From Sphingomonas faeni (GTDB lineage: Bacteria > Pseudomonadota > Alphaproteobacteria > Sphingomonadales > Sphingomonadaceae), in the NCBI RefSeq assembly GCF_030817315.1, contig NZ_JAUSZF010000001.1:2030501-2094500 (forward strand): a stretch of DNA of 64,000 bases, in the 5' to 3' direction. The translations under genes were made by a program, and so were the position numbers. Positions within the stretch are counted from its first letter, which is position 1; each line of letters begins with the position of its first letter. This document shows, one piece after another, positions 54,647 through 64,000 of this stretch. The notes under the pieces are model-generated. The model saw only the letters and a program-made list of their open reading frames with translations, ran no database searches and was not told the origin of the DNA.

Positions 54647-55938
54647 GCGAGGCGTTCCGGATCGACGGGGGTATAATGCGGTACGAGCAGGTGGATAACC
54701 AATAACGCGACGAAATAGGCGCATCCGGCGACCACGAAGATCGGACCATAGCTGCCGACGCCGGCGAGGATAGTGCCCGCGAACTTGGCCATCAGCATGC
54801 CGCCGAATGCGCCCGCCAGCCCGCCGAGACCGATCACCGACCCGCCCATGCCGCGCGGGAACAGGTCGCCGGGGATCGCGTACACGTTGGCGGAGAAGCC
54901 CTGATGGCAGGCGCACGCCAAGCCGATCGCCGCGACCGCCCACCAGAGGCCGGGTGCCTGCGCGGCGAAGATGATCGGCAGGGCGAACAGTGCGCAGGCG
55001 AACAACGCGGTCTTTCGTGCGCGGTTCGGAGTCGCCCCCTTCGCCAGCAGCCGCGACGAGAACCAGCCGCCTGCGATCGATCCGACATCGGCGAGCACGT
55101 ACACGGCGACCAGCGGCGGTCCGAAATCGAGCATCTTTACGCCGTATTGCCGATTGAAGAAATCAGGCAGCCAGAAGAGGAAGGTCCACCACACCGGATC
55201 GATCAGGAAGCGGCCGAGCATGTACGCCCAGGTCTGTCGCAGGCGCAGCAGCGTGCGCCAGCGGACCGGCTTCGCAGCGGGCACCGGATCGGCCTCGATC
55301 CAGGCCAGTTCCTCAGGCGTGACGCGCGGATGCTTGCGCGGCGTGCGGTAAAAGGCGAGCCAGGCGACCAGCCAGAGCACGGTCAGCGCGCCGGTCGCGA
55401 TGAATGCCATCCGCCAGCCGAACGTCACCGCGATGACCGGCACGATCAACGGCGTGAGGATAGCGCCGACGTTCGAGCCCGCGTTGAAGATGCCGATCGC
55501 GAGCGCACGTTCGCGTTGCGGAAACCATTCGTTCGCCGCGGCGAGTGCGGCGGGGAATGCCCCTGCCTCGCCGATCGCGAGCGGGATGCGCGCGAAGATC
55601 ATCATCCCGGCGCTGGTGAACAGCGCATGCGCGACATGACCGATCGTCCACAACGTCACCGCGACCGCATAGCCGATCTTCGCCCCCACACGGTCGACGA
55701 ACCGGCCGAACAGCACATAGGCAATGCCGTACGCGGCCTGGAACGCGATCGCGAGATCGGCATAACCCTGCTCGCTCCAGTTGTAGCGTGCCTGGAGTTC
55801 AGGCTTGAGCACCGGCAATACGAGGCGGTCGATATAGCTGAGCGCGACGGCGGCGAACAAAAGCGCGCAGACGATCCACCGCACTTTGCCGCGCGGTTTT
55901 TCGGTCGCTGGAGTAGCGGCCCCGGTCACCAGTTGCAC
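54643..55938 (-). CDS. exuT: MFS hexuronate transporter (ExuT-like)
   Basis: The 431-residue protein is an ACS-family MFS carrier with 12 helices: [60 protein letters not shown] and [20 protein letters not shown]. This family imports glucuronate, galacturonate and other sugar acids with protons. It overlaps manD (12 bp) and uxaC (ATGA), so it is translationally coupled to the enzymes that use its substrate. The start is a GTG. Confidence 0.93.
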   Translation of the reverse strand: MQLVTGAATPATEKPRGKVRWIVCALLFAAVALSYIDRLVLPVLKPELQARYNWSEQGYADLAIAFQAAYGIAYVLFGRFVDRVGAKIGYAVAVTLWTIGHVAHALFTSAGMMIFARIPLAIGEAGAFPAALAAANEWFPQRERALAIGIFNAGSNVGAILTPLIVPVIAVTFGWRMAFIATGALTVLWLVAWLAFYRTPRKHPRVTPEELAWIEADPVPAAKPVRWRTLLRLRQTWAYMLGRFLIDPVWWTFLFWLPDFFNRQYGVKMLDFGPPLVAVYVLADVGSIAGGWFSSRLLAKGATPNRARKTALFACALFALPIIFAAQAPGLWWAVAAIGLACACHQGFSANVYAIPGDLFPRGMGGSVIGLGGLAGAFGGMLMAKFAGTILAGVGSYGPIFVVAGCAYFVALLVIHLLVPHYTPVDPERLA

Positions 55939-57137
55939 AGCGTGCCATCCTCGAGACGCGCGACCGGGAGATAGGCGCGCTTGTAGTCATAGGTCGCGGC
56001 GAGATCCTCGTCGATGTCGACGCCTAGCCCCGGCGCCTCGCCCGGATGCATCATGCCGTCGTCGAAGCTGTACGCGTGCGGGAATACCGCATCGGTCTCG
56101 TCGGTGTGCGGCATATGCTCCTGCACGCCGAAATTGGGCACCGACAGCCCGAAGTGCAGCGCCGCGGCCATCGCCACCGGCGACAGGTCGGTCGCGCCGT
56201 GGCACCCGGTACGAATCTGATACAGGTCGGCGAACGAGGCGATCCGGCGCAGGTGCGTGATGCCGCCGGCATGCACGACGGTCGCGCGAATATAGTCGAT
56301 CAGCTGGTTCTGGATCAGGTCCTTGGCGTCCCAGATCGAGTTGAATACCTCGCCGACCGCGATCGGCGTCGTGGTGTGGTGGCGGATCAGCTTGAACGCC
56401 TCCTGGTTCTCGGCGGGCGTCGGGTCCTCGATCCAGAAGAGGTTATACGGCTCGAGCGCCTTGCCGAGCCGCCCCGCCTCGATCGGGGTCAGCCGGTGGT
56501 GGATGTCGTGGAGCAGGTGCACGTCCCAGCCCATCGCCTCGCGCGCGGCCTTGAACAGTTCGGGGACGACGCGGAGGTATTTCTCGGTCGACCAGACGCT
56601 TTCGCTCGGCAGGTCGGCATCGGCGGGCTCGTATCGTGCGCCGTGCTTGGCGACGCCGTAGGTCGAGGCGAGCCCCGGTACGCCGCATTGCAGCCGGATC
56701 GCCTTGTAACCCTTCGCCTGTTCGGCCTTCGCGACGGCGATCGTGTCCTCGATCGTGGTGCCGTTGGCGTGCGCGTAGACCATGCACGCATCGCGCGCCG
56801 CGCCGCCGAGCAACTGGTACACCGGCATGCCCGCGAGCTTGCCCTTGATGTCCCAGAGCGCGGTGTCGACCGCAGCGATCGCCGCCATCGTCACCGGGCC
56901 GCGCCGCCAATACGCGCCCTTGTAGAGATACTGCCAGACGTCCTCGATCCGGTGGGCGTCGCGGCCGATCAGGCACGGCACGACGTGATCGGTCAAATAG
57001 CTCGCGACGCTGAGTTCACGGCCGTTGAGCGTGGCGTCGCCGAGCCCGGTGGTGCCGTCGTCGCACTCGATCTTCAACGTGACGAAATTGCGTCCCGGAC
57101 AGGTGACGATGACGCGGGCGGAAACGATCTTGGGCAT
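55926..57137 (-). CDS. manD: D-mannonate dehydratase, enolase superfamily (ManD)
   Basis: The 403-residue protein matches the ManD family characterised from Novosphingobium: [40 protein letters not shown], the metal-ligand region [20 protein letters not shown] and [16 protein letters not shown], then [12 protein letters not shown] and [20 protein letters not shown]. It dehydrates D-mannonate to 2-keto-3-deoxy-D-gluconate. High-activity ManD enzymes belong to glucuronate pathways, which fits the neighbours. The fructuronate reductase that would make mannonate (UxuB) is not in the window. Confidence 0.96.
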   Translation of the reverse strand: MPKIVSARVIVTCPGRNFVTLKIECDDGTTGLGDATLNGRELSVASYLTDHVVPCLIGRDAHRIEDVWQYLYKGAYWRRGPVTMAAIAAVDTALWDIKGKLAGMPVYQLLGGAARDACMVYAHANGTTIEDTIAVAKAEQAKGYKAIRLQCGVPGLASTYGVAKHGARYEPADADLPSESVWSTEKYLRVVPELFKAAREAMGWDVHLLHDIHHRLTPIEAGRLGKALEPYNLFWIEDPTPAENQEAFKLIRHHTTTPIAVGEVFNSIWDAKDLIQNQLIDYIRATVVHAGGITHLRRIASFADLYQIRTGCHGATDLSPVAMAAALHFGLSVPNFGVQEHMPHTDETDAVFPHAYSFDDGMMHPGEAPGLGVDIDEDLAATYDYKRAYLPVARLEDGTLCNW

Positions 57138-57147
57138 CGAAGGTCCT

Positions 57148-59556
57148 TCAGGCGATTTCGAGGATGGCGGTTTTGAGCTGTGCCGAACTTGGCCCGGCCA
57201 TGATGGTGAACAGGCCGGGCTCGACGACCTCGCGCATGTCGACGTCCCACAATGCGAACGCGTCGGGGCCGAGCGTGAAGCGCAGCGTCCGCCGCTCGCC
57301 GGGTGCGAGCGTCACGCGTTCGAAGCCCTTCAGCTCCATCACCGGCCGCGCCACCGACGACACCTGGTCACGGACATAGAGCTGCACGACCTCGTCGCCG
57401 GCGCGTTGCCCGACATTGGTAACGTCGACCTCGACCCCGACGCTGCCGGCGATGCCGATCTTCGCCGCCGACAGCCGCGGTGCGCTAACCTCGAAGCGCG
57501 TGTAGCTGAGGCCGTGCCCGAACGGGAACAACGGGGCCGTCTCCGCGAACAGATAGCCGCGCTGGGTCGAGGGCTTGCGGTTGTAATAGAACGGCACCTG
57601 GCCGACTTCGCGCACCACGGTCACGGGCAGCTTTGCGCCCGGATTGATCCGCCCGAACAAAGCCTCGGCCATCGCCGTGCCACCCTCCTGCCCCGGATAC
57701 CAGCATTCGAGGACCGCGTTCGCCTTCACGATCACGCCCGGCCAGCTCGGTGGGCGGCCGTTGATTGCGGCGATGACGATCGGCTTACCCAGCGCATGCA
57801 GCGCGTCGAACAGCGCGTTCTGCTCGCCCAGCAGATCGAGCGTGGTGCGATCACCGAGATGGTTCTTCGAGAAGCCCTCGCGGCTGGTCTGCTCGGTATC
57901 GCCGATCGCGAGGATGATCGTATCGACCCCGCGCGCGACCTCGACCGCCTCGGCGATCAGCGCGCGGTTCTTGACGGGATCGCCGAGCAGCACCTCGTCC
58001 TGCGACCGGTCCTCGCTCTGGGTGATGAACACGCCCTGCGCATGGACGATCGTCGCTGCGTTCCCCACGAGCGCACGCACGCCGTCGAGCAGCGACACCG
58101 TCTGGCGGGGCGGTGCGGAATAACCGCCGAGCCGCGCGATCGTCGCATTGGGCCCGATCACCGCGATCTTGCCCTTCGGCGCGAGCGGCAGCGTGCCGTC
58201 GTTCGTGAGCAGGCACATCGATTTGCGCGCGGCCTCCAACGCGACGCCGCGTGCTTCCGCATTGCCGGTCAGGCGAGCGGCGGCGCGGGGATCGACCGCC
58301 GATTCCTCGAACAGACCTGCACGGAACTTCAACGCCAGCATTCGCGCGCAGGCGGCGTCGACCGCTGCGATCGGTACCGTCCCCGCCCGTACTTGCGCGG
58401 GCAATGTCCGGAAGGCGATCCCGTCCGGCAGCGCGCTGTCCACGCCCGCCTCCAGCGCCAGTTTCGCCGCCCCGCCCAGGTCGCGCGCGATGTGATGGAT
58501 CGTGTCGAGTTCCTCGATCGCGCCGTAATCGCTGACGATCGCGCCCGAAAATCCCCATTCGCCGCGCAGCACGTCGCCGAGCAGCCAGCGGTTCGCATGG
58601 CTCGGCACGCCGTCGATCTCGTTATAGGACGGCATCACAGCGCCGATCCCGGTGCGCGTCACGACCGCGCGGAACGGCGGGAAGAAACTCTCGCGCAGTT
58701 CGCGCTCGCCGATCGGTGCGGGGCCGATATTGTTGCCCGCCTGTGGCTGGCCGTGGCCGGTCATGTGCTTCAAAGTCGCGAAGACCTTGCCCGGCGCGAG
58801 GGTGGTGCTGTCGCCCTGCAGGCCCTCGACCGCGGCGACGCCCATTTCGCCGCAGAGATAGGGATCCTCGCCGAACGTCTCCTCGATCCGGCCCCAGCGC
58901 GGGTCGCGCGCGATGTCGACGACCGGCGACAAGGAGAGGTGACTGCCGTGCGCGCGCACCTCGCGCCCGATGATCACCTGTGCGCGGCGCATCAGGTCGC
59001 GGTCGAACGCGCCGGCCATGCCGATCGCCTGCGGGAACATCGTCGCGTCGGGGGCCATGTAGCCGTGCAGTGATTCCTCGTGGAAGATCACCGGGATGCC
59101 GAGGCGGGTGCCGCGTGCCCAGCGCTGGACCGCGTTGACGAAGGCGATCGTCGAGGCCGTTCCGCGCCACGCCGCTCCGGTGCCGCCGGCGACGGCGGCG
59201 ATCGATGGACCGCCGCGCTTGTCCGACGGCCGTGTGACCTGCCCGAAGCCCGCCGGATACGCGGCAGTTGCGCGCGCCGGGTCGAAATCGAGCCCGCCCG
59301 GCGTCATCACATCCGCCTTGGTCGCCCACAGTGAAATGGTCTGGCCAACTTTTTCCTCCAGCGTCATTCTGGCCATCAGGTCGCGGACACGAAGATCGAC
59401 CGGCGCGCGTGCGTCTTGGTAGATCGGTGCCGCCGCCGCGGCCTGCGCGATGCCTGGAACAAGCCCTGCGATCGAGACCGAGCCGAGCAAGCCGAAAAGG
59501 TCGCGTCGCGTCGGCATGATGGTCGGCGCGATCGTTGCTGTCTTCGTACCGGCCAA
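57148..59556 (-). CDS. GH3 beta-glycosidase (BglX-like) with Tat-type signal
   Basis: The 802-residue protein has a twin-arginine-like leader ([20 protein letters not shown]), the GH3 (beta/alpha)8 domain ([28 protein letters not shown]; nucleophile Asp in [15 protein letters not shown]), the C-terminal alpha/beta sandwich and a fibronectin-III-like end ([40 protein letters not shown]). It is a periplasmic beta-glucosidase or beta-xylosidase; the xylan setting favours xylosidase. I chose the TTG at 59556 because GGAGA lies 5 nt upstream; an ATG at 59517 lacks a ribosome site. First gene of the - strand operon. Confidence 0.93.
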   Translation of the reverse strand: MAGTKTATIAPTIMPTRRDLFGLLGSVSIAGLVPGIAQAAAAAPIYQDARAPVDLRVRDLMARMTLEEKVGQTISLWATKADVMTPGGLDFDPARATAAYPAGFGQVTRPSDKRGGPSIAAVAGGTGAAWRGTASTIAFVNAVQRWARGTRLGIPVIFHEESLHGYMAPDATMFPQAIGMAGAFDRDLMRRAQVIIGREVRAHGSHLSLSPVVDIARDPRWGRIEETFGEDPYLCGEMGVAAVEGLQGDSTTLAPGKVFATLKHMTGHGQPQAGNNIGPAPIGERELRESFFPPFRAVVTRTGIGAVMPSYNEIDGVPSHANRWLLGDVLRGEWGFSGAIVSDYGAIEELDTIHHIARDLGGAAKLALEAGVDSALPDGIAFRTLPAQVRAGTVPIAAVDAACARMLALKFRAGLFEESAVDPRAAARLTGNAEARGVALEAARKSMCLLTNDGTLPLAPKGKIAVIGPNATIARLGGYSAPPRQTVSLLDGVRALVGNAATIVHAQGVFITQSEDRSQDEVLLGDPVKNRALIAEAVEVARGVDTIILAIGDTEQTSREGFSKNHLGDRTTLDLLGEQNALFDALHALGKPIVIAAINGRPPSWPGVIVKANAVLECWYPGQEGGTAMAEALFGRINPGAKLPVTVVREVGQVPFYYNRKPSTQRGYLFAETAPLFPFGHGLSYTRFEVSAPRLSAAKIGIAGSVGVEVDVTNVGQRAGDEVVQLYVRDQVSSVARPVMELKGFERVTLAPGERRTLRFTLGPDAFALWDVDMREVVEPGLFTIMAGPSSAQLKTAILEIA

Positions 59557-59604
59557 GATTGTCTCCTAATGTGAAACGCGGCATTGCTGTCGAAGCCGTC
59601 GTCG

Positions 59605-59618
59605 TGATAGCGATAACA
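59605..59618. promoter_or_regulatory. LacI-type operator candidate in the GH3/GH67 divergent promoter
   Basis: TGATAGCGATAACA is a central-CG dyad of the type bound by LacI-family sugar regulators (general form TGTTAGCGCTAACA). It lies between the divergent GH3 and GH67 genes, 49 bp from one start and 54 bp from the other, so one regulator could control both operons. Confidence 0.45.
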
Positions 59619-59671
59619 TGGCTGATCATCCGCGATCCTGTCAATGTAGCGCGGAACGGCGGGAGAGGATT

Positions 59672-61795
59672 ATGACGAAATTCGATCGATGGATCGGTAA
59701 GTTCGCACTGCTGTTCGGAGCAGTGATTGGTTTGACCGGACCGGCGCACGCCGAGGATGGCTATGACCTCTGGCTGCGATATCACGCGCCGGCGACGGCA
59801 AGTGCGCGCGGTGTCCCGACGGTCGAGACACGGGGCGATACGCCTACGCTCCGCGTGGCGGCAGAGGAACTGCGGCGCGGCGCGGGGCTGTTCGGGACGA
59901 GCATGCCGCCCATCGTGCTGGCCACCGCGAGCGATCGCGACGTCGCGGCGCTCCGCTTACCACTGGCCGCGCTCGGCGACGAAGGATACCGCGTCGGACA
60001 AGTCACGATCGGCGGCCGCCGCACACTCCTGGTCACCGCGAACACCGATCGTGGTGTCCTGTACGGCAGCTTCGCGCTGCTGCGGCACCTCCAGACCGGT
60101 GGCAGCCTCGACCGCATCGACCTGACATCGACGCCGCGCGTGAAACTGCGCGTGCTGAACCATTGGGACAATCTGGATGGCGTGGTCGAGCGCGGCTATG
60201 CCGGCGTCTCGCTATGGGATTGGTGGACGCTCCCCGATTTCCGCGACCCGCGCTACACCGATTACGCGCGCGCCAACGCGTCGCTCGGGATCAACGGCAC
60301 GGTCCTCAACAACGTCAACGCGAAGGCCGACAGCCTGACCGCGCCGTATATCGCGAAGGCCGCGGCGCTCGCCGACGTGTTCCGGCCGTACGGGATCAAG
60401 GTGTACCTTTCCGCGCGATTCTCGGCCCCGATCGAGATCGGTGGCCTGAAGACCGCCGACCCGCTCGACCCGCAGGTTGCGGCGTGGTGGAAGGCGAAGA
60501 CCGACGAGATCTATCGCAGCATTCCGGACTTCGGGGGCTTCCTGGTCAAGGCGAACAGCGAGGGCCAGCCGGGACCGCGCGACTATCACCGCAGCCACGC
60601 CGACGGCGCCAACATGCTCGCCGCCGCGGTTGCGCCGCATGGCGGGATCGTGATGTGGCGCGCGTTCGTCTATGCCGAGACCGATCCGGACGACCGCGCG
60701 AAACAAGCCTATACCGAGTTCAAGCCGCTCGATGGGACGTTCGCCAAGAACGTCATCGTCCAGGTCAAGAACGGCGCGATCGACTTCCAGCCGCGCGAGC
60801 CGTTCCACCCGCTGTTCGGGGCGATGCCTAAGACGCCGTTGATGATCGAATTCCAGATCACCAAGGAGTATCTCGGCTTCGCGACGCACCTTGCCTATCT
60901 CGGGCCGATGTTCGCCGAGACGCTGGCGAGCGAGACGATGCAGAAGCCCGGCGAGACCGTCGCCAAGGTCGTCGACGGGTCGGTCGAGGGTCATAATCTG
61001 ACGGGCATGGCGGGTGTCGCCAATATCGGGCGCGATCGCGACTGGGCCGGCTCTACGTTCAACCAGGCGAACTGGTACGCGTTCGGTCGAATGGCGTGGG
61101 ATCCGACTTTGGGCGCCGCGCCGGTCGCGCGTGAATGGGCCGCGATGACCTTCGCGCCCTCTGCCAAGATCGTAGATCCGGTCGTCGCTATGATGATGGG
61201 ATCGCGCGAGGCGGTGGTGGATTACATGACCCCGCTCGGCCTGTCGCACGTCATGGCGACGGGGCATCATTATGGCCCGGCGCCGTGGGTGTCGGACCTC
61301 AAGCGCCCCGAATGGAACCCGGTCTATTACCACCGCGCCGACAAGGGCGGGATCGGCTTCGATCGGACGAAGACCGGGAGCAACGCGGTCGCGCAATATG
61401 CACCCGGCCTTGCTCGCAAGCTGGCTGCCCCCGCGACGACGCCGGAGCGCGAGTTGTTGTGGTTCCACCATGTGCCGTGGACGTACCGGACGGCCTCGGG
61501 TCGATCGGTGTGGGCGGAGATGGTCCATGATTACGACGCCGGCGTCGGCTATGTGGCCGGCATGCGTCGGCAGTGGGACGGGTTGAAGACCGAGGTCGAT
61601 GCCGAGCGCTGGACGAAGACCGCGACGTATCTGGCGGTCCAGGAGCGCGAAGCACGCTGGTGGCGCGATGCGAGCCTTGCCTATTGGATGTCCGTCAACG
61701 GCCTGCCGCTGCCGGCCGGAGCCGCGGCACCTGCGCATGACCTGGCATGGTACAAGGCGCAGCGCTTTCCGTACGCGCCCGGCAACCCGCAATAA
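59672..61795 (+). CDS. aguA: GH67 alpha-glucuronidase
   Basis: The 707-residue protein has a signal peptide (FALLFGAVIGLTGPAHA) and the GH67 fold: LRVLNHWDNLDGVVERGYAG, SLWDWWTLPDFRDPRYTDYA, the catalytic region FGGFLVKANSEGQPGPRDYH, MIEFQITKEYLGFATHLAYL and GHHYGPAPWVSD. GH67 enzymes remove 4-O-methyl-glucuronic acid from the ends of xylo-oligosaccharides. The signal peptide indicates a periplasmic site, after TonB-dependent uptake. GGGAGAGG precedes the ATG at 59672. The released uronate fits the exuT-uxaC-manD genes on the other strand. Confidence 0.96.
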   Translation: MTKFDRWIGKFALLFGAVIGLTGPAHAEDGYDLWLRYHAPATASARGVPTVETRGDTPTLRVAAEELRRGAGLFGTSMPPIVLATASDRDVAALRLPLAALGDEGYRVGQVTIGGRRTLLVTANTDRGVLYGSFALLRHLQTGGSLDRIDLTSTPRVKLRVLNHWDNLDGVVERGYAGVSLWDWWTLPDFRDPRYTDYARANASLGINGTVLNNVNAKADSLTAPYIAKAAALADVFRPYGIKVYLSARFSAPIEIGGLKTADPLDPQVAAWWKAKTDEIYRSIPDFGGFLVKANSEGQPGPRDYHRSHADGANMLAAAVAPHGGIVMWRAFVYAETDPDDRAKQAYTEFKPLDGTFAKNVIVQVKNGAIDFQPREPFHPLFGAMPKTPLMIEFQITKEYLGFATHLAYLGPMFAETLASETMQKPGETVAKVVDGSVEGHNLTGMAGVANIGRDRDWAGSTFNQANWYAFGRMAWDPTLGAAPVAREWAAMTFAPSAKIVDPVVAMMMGSREAVVDYMTPLGLSHVMATGHHYGPAPWVSDLKRPEWNPVYYHRADKGGIGFDRTKTGSNAVAQYAPGLARKLAAPATTPERELLWFHHVPWTYRTASGRSVWAEMVHDYDAGVGYVAGMRRQWDGLKTEVDAERWTKTATYLAVQEREARWWRDASLAYWMSVNGLPLPAGAAAPAHDLAWYKAQRFPYAPGNPQ

Positions 61796-61841
61796 GAACG
61801 GCGCGGAACAGCGCCGACACCATGAGAGAGGATAGGACGCG

Positions 61842-63977
61842 ATGATGAGACGGTGGCCGGTAGCGCTGGTGTTGGGCGCTCTGATCGTGACGGGCGCGGG
61901 CACGCGGGACACGGCGCCCGCACGAGACGCGCATTGGATCGCGACATGGGGATCGTCGCAGATGATCGCCGAGGGGGACAATGCGCTCCCCGCCGATCGT
62001 GCCGGCGCGATCACGCTGCGGCAGGTGGTGCGGGTTTCGGCCGGCGGTGAGCACGTACGCATCCGGCTCTCCAACGCGTTCGGCACGCGGCCGCTAGCGA
62101 TCGGCGGGGCGCACCTTGCCCGGCCGATCGCTCCCGGTACGCCGCGGATCGAAGGCGGCGCCCGGCTGACCTTCTCGGGGCGCAGCGACGCGGTGATCCC
62201 GGCCGGCGCGGAGATCTATAGCGACCCGGTCGCGTTCCCCGTCGCGGCGGGTGCCGATCTCGCGATCAGCCTCTATTTGCCGGACGCTGCCAGCCCGCAG
62301 ACCGGCCATCCCGGCTCGCGCGCGACGAGTTTCACGCTGGCCGGCAACGCAGTGACGGACGCGACTCTGGCGGGCGCGACGCCGACGACGCACTGGTATG
62401 CGATCGCGGATGTCGAGGTCGCTGCCGCGCCGACGGCGGGTACGATCGTCGCGATCGGCGACTCGATCACCGACGGCTACGGCGTGAAGCCCGAGCGCAA
62501 CACCCGCTGGACCGACGTGCTTGCGCAGAGGCTTCGTGGAACGACGGCGACGCGCGCGATCGGTGTGGTCAATGCGGGGATCGGCGGCAACCGCGTTCTG
62601 CTCGACGGGCTTGGTCCCAATATGGTCGCGCGGTTCGACCGCGACGTCGTTGCACGCAGCGGCGTGCGCTGGGCGATCGTGCTGGAGGGGGTGAACGATC
62701 TGGGCGTGCTGACCCGCGAGGCCCCAGCGACCCCCGCACAACATGCCGCGATCGTTGCGCAAGTCACTGCCGGCTTCTCGCAGATCGTCGCGCGGGCGCA
62801 TGCTCACGGGATCAAGGTGATCGGCGGGACCGTGATGCCGTTCGGCGGCAATACCTATTATCACCCCACGGCGGAGAACGAGGCGGATCGACAGGCCGTC
62901 AACAGCTACATCCGCAGTTCGGGCGTGTTCGATGCCGTCATCGATTTCGACAAGGTGATGCGGGATCCGGCGCATCCCGATCGGCTGTCCCCCGCGTATG
63001 ATTCGGGGGATCACCTGCACCCGTCGGAGGCTGGCTATAAGGCGATGGGCGAGGCCGTACCGTTGAACATGTTCGGCGGTTCGCGCACGTCTGTTGGGTC
63101 GCGGTCGGTGATCGGGGTTGCGGCCCCTGTGCCGGTCGGTCCTGGCGGGGACAAGGGGCCTGCCATCGCGATTACGTTCGACGATATTCCGGCGCATGGT
63201 CCGCTCGTGCCGGGGCAGACGCGGGTCGATGTGATCGGGGCGATTACCGAGGCGCTGGCCGCGGCGAAGGCGCCGGCGTTCGGGTTTCTGAATGCGGGTT
63301 TCGGGCTGGATGCGCCGGACGATGCTGCGAAGGCGATCGCCGCTTGGCGCGCTGCCGGACTGCCGCTCGGCAATCACACCTATTCGCATGCCAATCTCGA
63401 TACGGTGGGCGCGGCGGCGTTTGCGGCCGATGTCGGGCGGAACGAGGCGCCGCTCGCCGCCGCTGCGAAGGGGACCGACTGGCACTGGTTTCGGTATCCG
63501 TTCCTTTCGGAGGGCAGTTCGCCAGCGGTTCGCGACGCGGCGCGTGCCGACCTGAGGGCTCGGGGGTACCGGGCTGCGGCGGTGACGATGAGTTTCAACG
63601 ATTTCAGCTGGAACCCGGTCTATGCCGCCTGCTCGGTCAAGCGGGACGGCGGGGCGATCGCCAGGCTGGAAGCTAGCTTTCTCGGCGATGCACGGGCTGC
63701 TGCGTTGGCAGCACGGGCGCGGGCCAAGGCTCAGGTGGGACGGGATATTCCCTATGTCCTGCTGATGCATGTCGGGGCGTTCGATGCGCGGATGTTACCG
63801 AAACTGCTCGCGCTGTACCGCGAGATGGGGTTCCGTTTCGTGACGCTGCCCGACGCCGAAGCCGATCCCTATTACGCGCCGGCAGTCGACCTTTCGCTGC
63901 CGGGACCGACGCCGTCGCTCGCCGGCCCGCCTGCCCTGCCCGCGCTGGCCGGTCCGCCGACGGGCCTGTGTAGCTGA
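61842..63977 (+). CDS. Two-domain esterase: SGNH hydrolase fused to CE4 polysaccharide deacetylase
   Basis: The 711-residue protein has a signal peptide (PVALVLGALIVTGAG). Residues about 30-400 form an SGNH/GDSL esterase: block I TIVAIGDSITDGYG, block III NAGIGGNR and block V DSGDHLHPSEAGYKAMGEA. From about residue 435 a NodB-type deacetylase follows: motif 1 AIAITFDDIPAHGP and motif 2 LGNHTYSHANLD (HxxxH with the metal His pair), then RYPFLSEGSSP and VLLMHVGAFDARMLPKLLAL. Both families include acetyl-xylan esterases, so the protein may strip acetyl groups in two ways. It follows the GH67 gene by 46 bp in the same direction. A Pro-rich tail ends it. Confidence 0.9.
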   Translation: MMRRWPVALVLGALIVTGAGTRDTAPARDAHWIATWGSSQMIAEGDNALPADRAGAITLRQVVRVSAGGEHVRIRLSNAFGTRPLAIGGAHLARPIAPGTPRIEGGARLTFSGRSDAVIPAGAEIYSDPVAFPVAAGADLAISLYLPDAASPQTGHPGSRATSFTLAGNAVTDATLAGATPTTHWYAIADVEVAAAPTAGTIVAIGDSITDGYGVKPERNTRWTDVLAQRLRGTTATRAIGVVNAGIGGNRVLLDGLGPNMVARFDRDVVARSGVRWAIVLEGVNDLGVLTREAPATPAQHAAIVAQVTAGFSQIVARAHAHGIKVIGGTVMPFGGNTYYHPTAENEADRQAVNSYIRSSGVFDAVIDFDKVMRDPAHPDRLSPAYDSGDHLHPSEAGYKAMGEAVPLNMFGGSRTSVGSRSVIGVAAPVPVGPGGDKGPAIAITFDDIPAHGPLVPGQTRVDVIGAITEALAAAKAPAFGFLNAGFGLDAPDDAAKAIAAWRAAGLPLGNHTYSHANLDTVGAAAFAADVGRNEAPLAAAAKGTDWHWFRYPFLSEGSSPAVRDAARADLRARGYRAAAVTMSFNDFSWNPVYAACSVKRDGGAIARLEASFLGDARAAALAARARAKAQVGRDIPYVLLMHVGAFDARMLPKLLALYREMGFRFVTLPDAEADPYYAPAVDLSLPGPTPSLAGPPALPALAGPPTGLCS

Positions 63978-64000
63978 TTGCCGCCCCTCTCTCCCGCGGA

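Overview
The window is GC-rich and densely coded. It carries ctrA with a CtrA-type box upstream, TonB-dependent receptors, a ManD mannonate dehydratase of the Novosphingobium type, remnants of a Tad/Cpa pilus locus and many GC-rich intergenic palindromes. Together these point to an alphaproteobacterium of the Sphingomonadaceae, probably Sphingomonas. No tRNA, rRNA, CRISPR array, complete insertion sequence or prophage was seen.

Layout. (1) 1-9.5 kb, + strand: a tightly overlapping glycan-biosynthesis operon. It holds a GT4 glycosyltransferase, a glycosyltransferase/UDP-galactopyranose mutase fusion, a GT4/Gfo-Idh-MocA oxidoreductase fusion, an MDR dehydrogenase and a GT4/GH1-like fusion broken by one frameshift. 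(2) 9.5-24.8 kb: stress and housekeeping genes (DUF892 protein, WrbA, pirin with a divergent LysR regulator, Mqo with a Tat-like leader, CtrA, a histidine kinase with a REC-GGDEF-EAL protein, a ROK kinase, Dps). A decayed phospholipase D gene and a frameshifted dinB sit in the middle. (3) 24.8-29.3 kb: ispH-thrB-rnhA, then an FAD oxidoreductase and a frameshifted lysophospholipase-like hydrolase. (4) 29.3-33.3 kb: an eroded Tad (Flp) pilus locus. cpaA, cpaB and cpaC are broken, cpaD is joined in frame to the end of tadB, and only the N-terminus of tadC remains. (5) 33.8-38.4 kb, - strand: a TPP-riboswitch operon with a TonB receptor, an APH-type kinase and a PnuC/PnuT transporter, probably for thiamine salvage. 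(6) 38.7-42.7 kb: small genes, a GNAT, a class II photolyase and an MFS transporter. (7) 42.7-64 kb: a plant-polysaccharide and hexuronate locus. It holds a two-module pectate-lyase-fold/beta-propeller protein, a stand-alone LuxR-type HTH, GntP with a FadR-type regulator, a large TonB receptor, a gluconolactonase, then uxaC-exuT-manD-GH3 on - facing a GH67 alpha-glucuronidase and an SGNH/CE4 double esterase on +. This set would debranch and cleave glucuronoxylan and feed glucuronate toward mannonate and 2-keto-3-deoxygluconate.

Two patterns run across the window. First, GC-rich inverted-pair palindromes (REPIN-like) lie in at least four intergenic gaps, and a separate short CTGACGAAAGTCAG-type repeat occurs three times around ctrA. 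Second, several genes are broken by single-base indels, some in short homopolymer runs. Sequencing error cannot be excluded for the isolated cases, but the Tad locus also has large deletions and nonsense codons and is genuinely decayed.
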